Assembly (NCBI RefSeq): GCF_000801105.2 | Contig: NC_079514.1 | Coordinates: forward strand, 31,979,075 to 32,043,074 | DNA length: 64,000 nt | Source: Raphanus sativus | Lineage: Eukaryota > Streptophyta > Magnoliopsida > Brassicales > Brassicaceae | Direction of reading: 5' to 3' | Position numbers and translations under genes: made by a program | In this document: piece after piece, positions 61,849-64,000 of the stretch | How the letters are laid out: every line of letters begins with the position of its first letter | Position numbering within the stretch: the stretch's first letter is position 1 | Notes under the pieces: generated by a model | Databases searched by the model: none | Told to the model about the DNA's origin: nothing | The model's input: only the letters and a program-made list of their open reading frames with translations

Positions 61849-61950
61849 TTAGGACCCAAGGATAACGAGTGTGGCAGCCATAAAGACACAGATGCTAACA
61901 AACAAGGATGTCCACGATTCTTTGCTCTCGGTTATAATCGGCACTGGCAT
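61849..61950 (-). CDS. Possible small membrane protein, 33 codons
   Basis: On the minus strand, an ATG frame encodes MPVPIITESKESWTSLFV followed by SICVFMAATLVILGS and a TAA. A short polar N terminus with one hydrophobic segment of about 17 residues is protein-like, and the composition differs from surrounding non-coding DNA. It would be transcribed towards the plastid-protein gene, whose stop codon lies 217 bp away. An upstream spliced exon cannot be excluded. I do not recognise the family with certainty. Confidence 0.35.
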   Translation of the reverse strand: MPVPIITESKESWTSLFVSICVFMAATLVILGS

Positions 61951-62080
61951 GTCCCATGCCAGCAGCTCCTAGACTTGCAGCTAACCATTAAATAAAAGAC
62001 ACAACGGTATACTTTTTTTTTTTTGGTCAAAAGACACAACGGTATACATGTGGTCGGATTTCAAACCATAGAGTTGAGCA

Positions 62081-62109
62081 AGCCCATAAAAAGGTGCCCA
62101 TTAGGCCCA
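62081..62109. promoter_or_regulatory. Site II-type elements before MYG1
   Basis: AGCCCA at 62081-62086, GTGCCCA, and GGCCCA at 62104-62109, within 92 bp of the MYG1 start. This is the usual arrangement for TCP-regulated housekeeping and mitochondrial-protein genes. Confidence 0.5.
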
Positions 62110-62172
62110 AACTGTTTGTATCTTCTTTATAAGAAAAGTGGCCCATTTGATAATTTTCATGAAATTTCTGTC

Positions 62173-63677
62173 ATGTTTCCGGTAACCAAGAGTTTATTCA
62201 GTCGTCTTCCTCTCGTACCAGCAACAATGGCTCTTTCTGCCGTCGTTAGGGTTTACTCTACTACCCCTCCCACCTCTCCTTCCGAGGTTTCCGTCAAGAG
62301 AGTTGGTACTCATAATGGAAGCTTTCACTGCGACGAGGCTCTCGGTTGCTTCATGATCCGCCTCTCCGATAAATTCTCCGGCGCCGATATCGTCCGTACT
62401 CGTGACCCCAAGGTAACAATGACCTATCTTTTTGCACTTAGGAACCGGTTTAGACAGGAGATTGGTTCAAAATTGATTGAATATAATTTTTATTCTCTCT
62501 GGTATTTTTAACATATGCAGATATTGGGTGAGCTGGATGCAGTGCTTGACGTTGGAGGTGTTTATGATCCCCACCATGACCGCTATGACCATCACCAGAA
62601 AGGCTTTGAAGAGGTTTTCGGACACGGATTCAACACCAAACTCAGCAGTGCTGGTCTCGTTTACAAGGTAAACTAACCTCCTTGGAGATTTCTTTGAAAG
62701 TAAGAAAAGTCTGTCTGAATGTTTGTTTTAACTTCAGCATTTTGGAAAGGAGATCATAGCTAAGGAACTTAACGCCGAGCAAGACCACCCTGATGTCCTT
62801 CGCTTGTTTCTAGCTGTCTACAAGAGCTTTATGGAGGTCAGTCAATTTTATCCATCCCATTAGGCATTTGTGCAGATTTGATTGATTGATTGATTATTTC
62901 TTCATGCAGGCGATTGATGCTGTGGACAACGGAATAAATCAGTATGATACTGATAAGCCTCCAAGATATGTGAACAACACACATCTTTCTTCAAGGATTG
63001 GAAGATTAAATCTGGATTGGATTGATCCTGATCAGTCACAGGAGAAGGAGAATGAGGCTTTCCAGCTTGCAATGGCTCTAGCTGGCGAAGAGTTCCTCCA
63101 AGTTAGTATTCTAGCTCTCTTTTTCTTTTGGATTCATATGTTTTCCTAATAACATTTGCACTTTGTAGAGTGTTAGATTTCATGTAAGGTCGTGGTTACC
63201 GGCTCGATCAATAGTGATGCAATGTCTCGAAGAAAGATTCAAGACTGACCCAAGTGGGGAGATCATGGTATTGAAAAAGTTTTGCCCTGTAAGTGTTGCT
63301 TCCACGTTCCCTTTTAATCAATGCTTGCTCTAGTAGTACACTATTCTGAGTCTTTTATGGGTGGGTGGGTGGGTGAGCAGTGGAAGCTTCACTTGTTCGA
63401 GCTTGAACAAGAGATGAAGATCGAACCCCTCATCAAATACGTCATCTACGAGGACGAGCGAGGAAAGCAATGGAGAGTTCAAGCAGTGGCGGTTGCACCG
63501 GACAGGTTTGAGAGCCGAAAGGGTCTTCCTGAGCAATGGAGAGGACTGAGAGATGAGCAACTCTCTGAAGCTGCTGAGATCCCAGGTTGCGTATTTGTTC
63601 ACATGAGCGGCTTTATAGGCGGAAACCACTCCTTTGACGGCGCTTTATCCATGGCTCGAACTGCTCTCACTCTCTAA
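62173..63677 (+). CDS. MYG1 family metal-dependent hydrolase (DHH superfamily), At5g41970-like
   Basis: Six exons: 62173-62412, 62521-62667, 62738-62836, 62910-63101, 63169-63288, 63381-63677; 1095 nt, 364 residues, normal for MYG1. The chosen start gives MFPVTKSLFSRLPLVPATMA, an Arg/Ser-rich presequence typical of mitochondrial import; the internal ATG at 62227 is an alternative. Conserved metal-site motifs are GTHNGSFHCDEALG (about 45-58) and DVGGVYDPHHDRYDHHQKGF. The C-terminal ends with GFIGGNHSFDGALSMARTAL. Human MYG1 is reported as a 3'-5' RNA exonuclease of nucleus and mitochondria; the plant activity is inferred from family only. Intron 5 ends in four GGG runs instead of a pyrimidine tract. 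No frame damage. Confidence 0.93.
63359..63373 (+). promoter_or_regulatory. G-quadruplex motif next to a 3' splice site
   Basis: GGGTGGGTGGGTGGG, four G-triplets with single-T loops, ends 7 bases before the start of MYG1 exon 6 (acceptor AG at 63379-63380). It occupies the position where a polypyrimidine tract is normally found and is on the transcribed-RNA sense strand. Confidence 0.75.
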
Positions 63678-64000
63678 ATTCAAACCAAAAAAGCATAAAG
63701 AGTATAAAAGTACTTCTTTATACTGTACAATTTCTGTTTTTTCAGTTGAAGTGGTTAGCAAACATTCCGTCGAACACTTAGAGGGCAATACACGATCGTT
63801 GCTGAATATTTTTTTCCCCTTTTTGCCCTTTGATAGAAAACCCTCTTTAATTTTTTATTTCTTTCGTATTTCTCAAACTCGAACCTCAAACTCAAAACTA
63901 GTCGTCATAGGTACTCGTCCTCCTCCTCATCATCTCCATGATCGACGGCGAAGATGAAGCAGTTACCACCAGTTGTAACAAAGAATCTCCAATTCCAGAC
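63678..64000. other. MYG1 3' region and possible start of the next gene
   Basis: Downstream of MYG1 the sequence is AT-rich until about 63900. It then becomes C/T-rich and holds an ATG at 63938 (MIDGEDEAVTTSCNKESPIP, open to the window edge) and another at 63953 in a different frame (MKQLPPVVTKNLQ). Either could open a gene cut by the window edge; too little is visible to choose or to name a product. Confidence 0.25.

Overview
This is a plant nuclear window, almost certainly from a Brassicaceae species of the Brassica type. The introns are short and AT-rich, the proteins look like close relatives of Arabidopsis proteins, and the gaps are filled with Helitrons, MITEs, a SINE and a CACTA element. 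From memory, and not checked by any search, the gene order follows the Arabidopsis chromosome 5 segment around At5g41800 to At5g41970: GABA-type amino-acid transporter, primase small subunit, GDSL lipase, BODYGUARD-like hydrolase, MIR166, SCARECROW-like 23, a TBC/Rab-GAP, HLB1, a plastid membrane protein and MYG1. The cytosolic isoleucyl-tRNA synthetase is not a member of that run as I remember it.

Layout. 1-14.5 kb holds no gene that I can support. It carries a Harbinger-type MITE (1611-2537), a five-unit tandem array of about 1.3-kb AT-rich Helitron-like units (3920-10087), a Mutator-type foldback element with CCCTAAA repeats in its arms (10247-10960), short repeats, a Helitron (12471-13208) and a 940-bp hairpin element (13244-14183). 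14.5-28.7 kb is gene-dense: transporter (+), IleRS (+, 24 exons), primase small subunit (+, 16 exons). 28.9-30.8 kb is a decayed GDSL lipase (-) split by a hAT-type MITE. 31.8-36.9 kb is a CACTA transposon with both ends, a 3-bp target duplication and a transposase interrupted by one stop codon. 39.3-42.6 kb is the BODYGUARD-like hydrolase. 42.6-49.9 kb is mostly non-coding, with a MITE, a SINE and a clear miR166 precursor (-). 49.9-63.7 kb is gene-dense again: SCL23, TBC Rab-GAP, a 1.6-kb Helitron, HLB1, a plastid membrane protein, a possible 33-codon gene, and MYG1. The last 60 bases may begin another gene.

The genes do not form one pathway; this is an ordinary block of conserved housekeeping and developmental genes. 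Points of local biology are an E2F-type site upstream of the primase gene, a GC-AG first intron in that gene, miR166 and SCL23 lying head to head (both families act in radial and vascular patterning), three acidic-dileucine-type motifs in a membrane-anchored TBC protein, and a perfect G-quadruplex motif beside a MYG1 splice acceptor. I found no sign of a wholly new biological system. All exon boundaries were placed by hand from splice consensus, frame and family similarity; in each complete gene the exons sum to a multiple of three.
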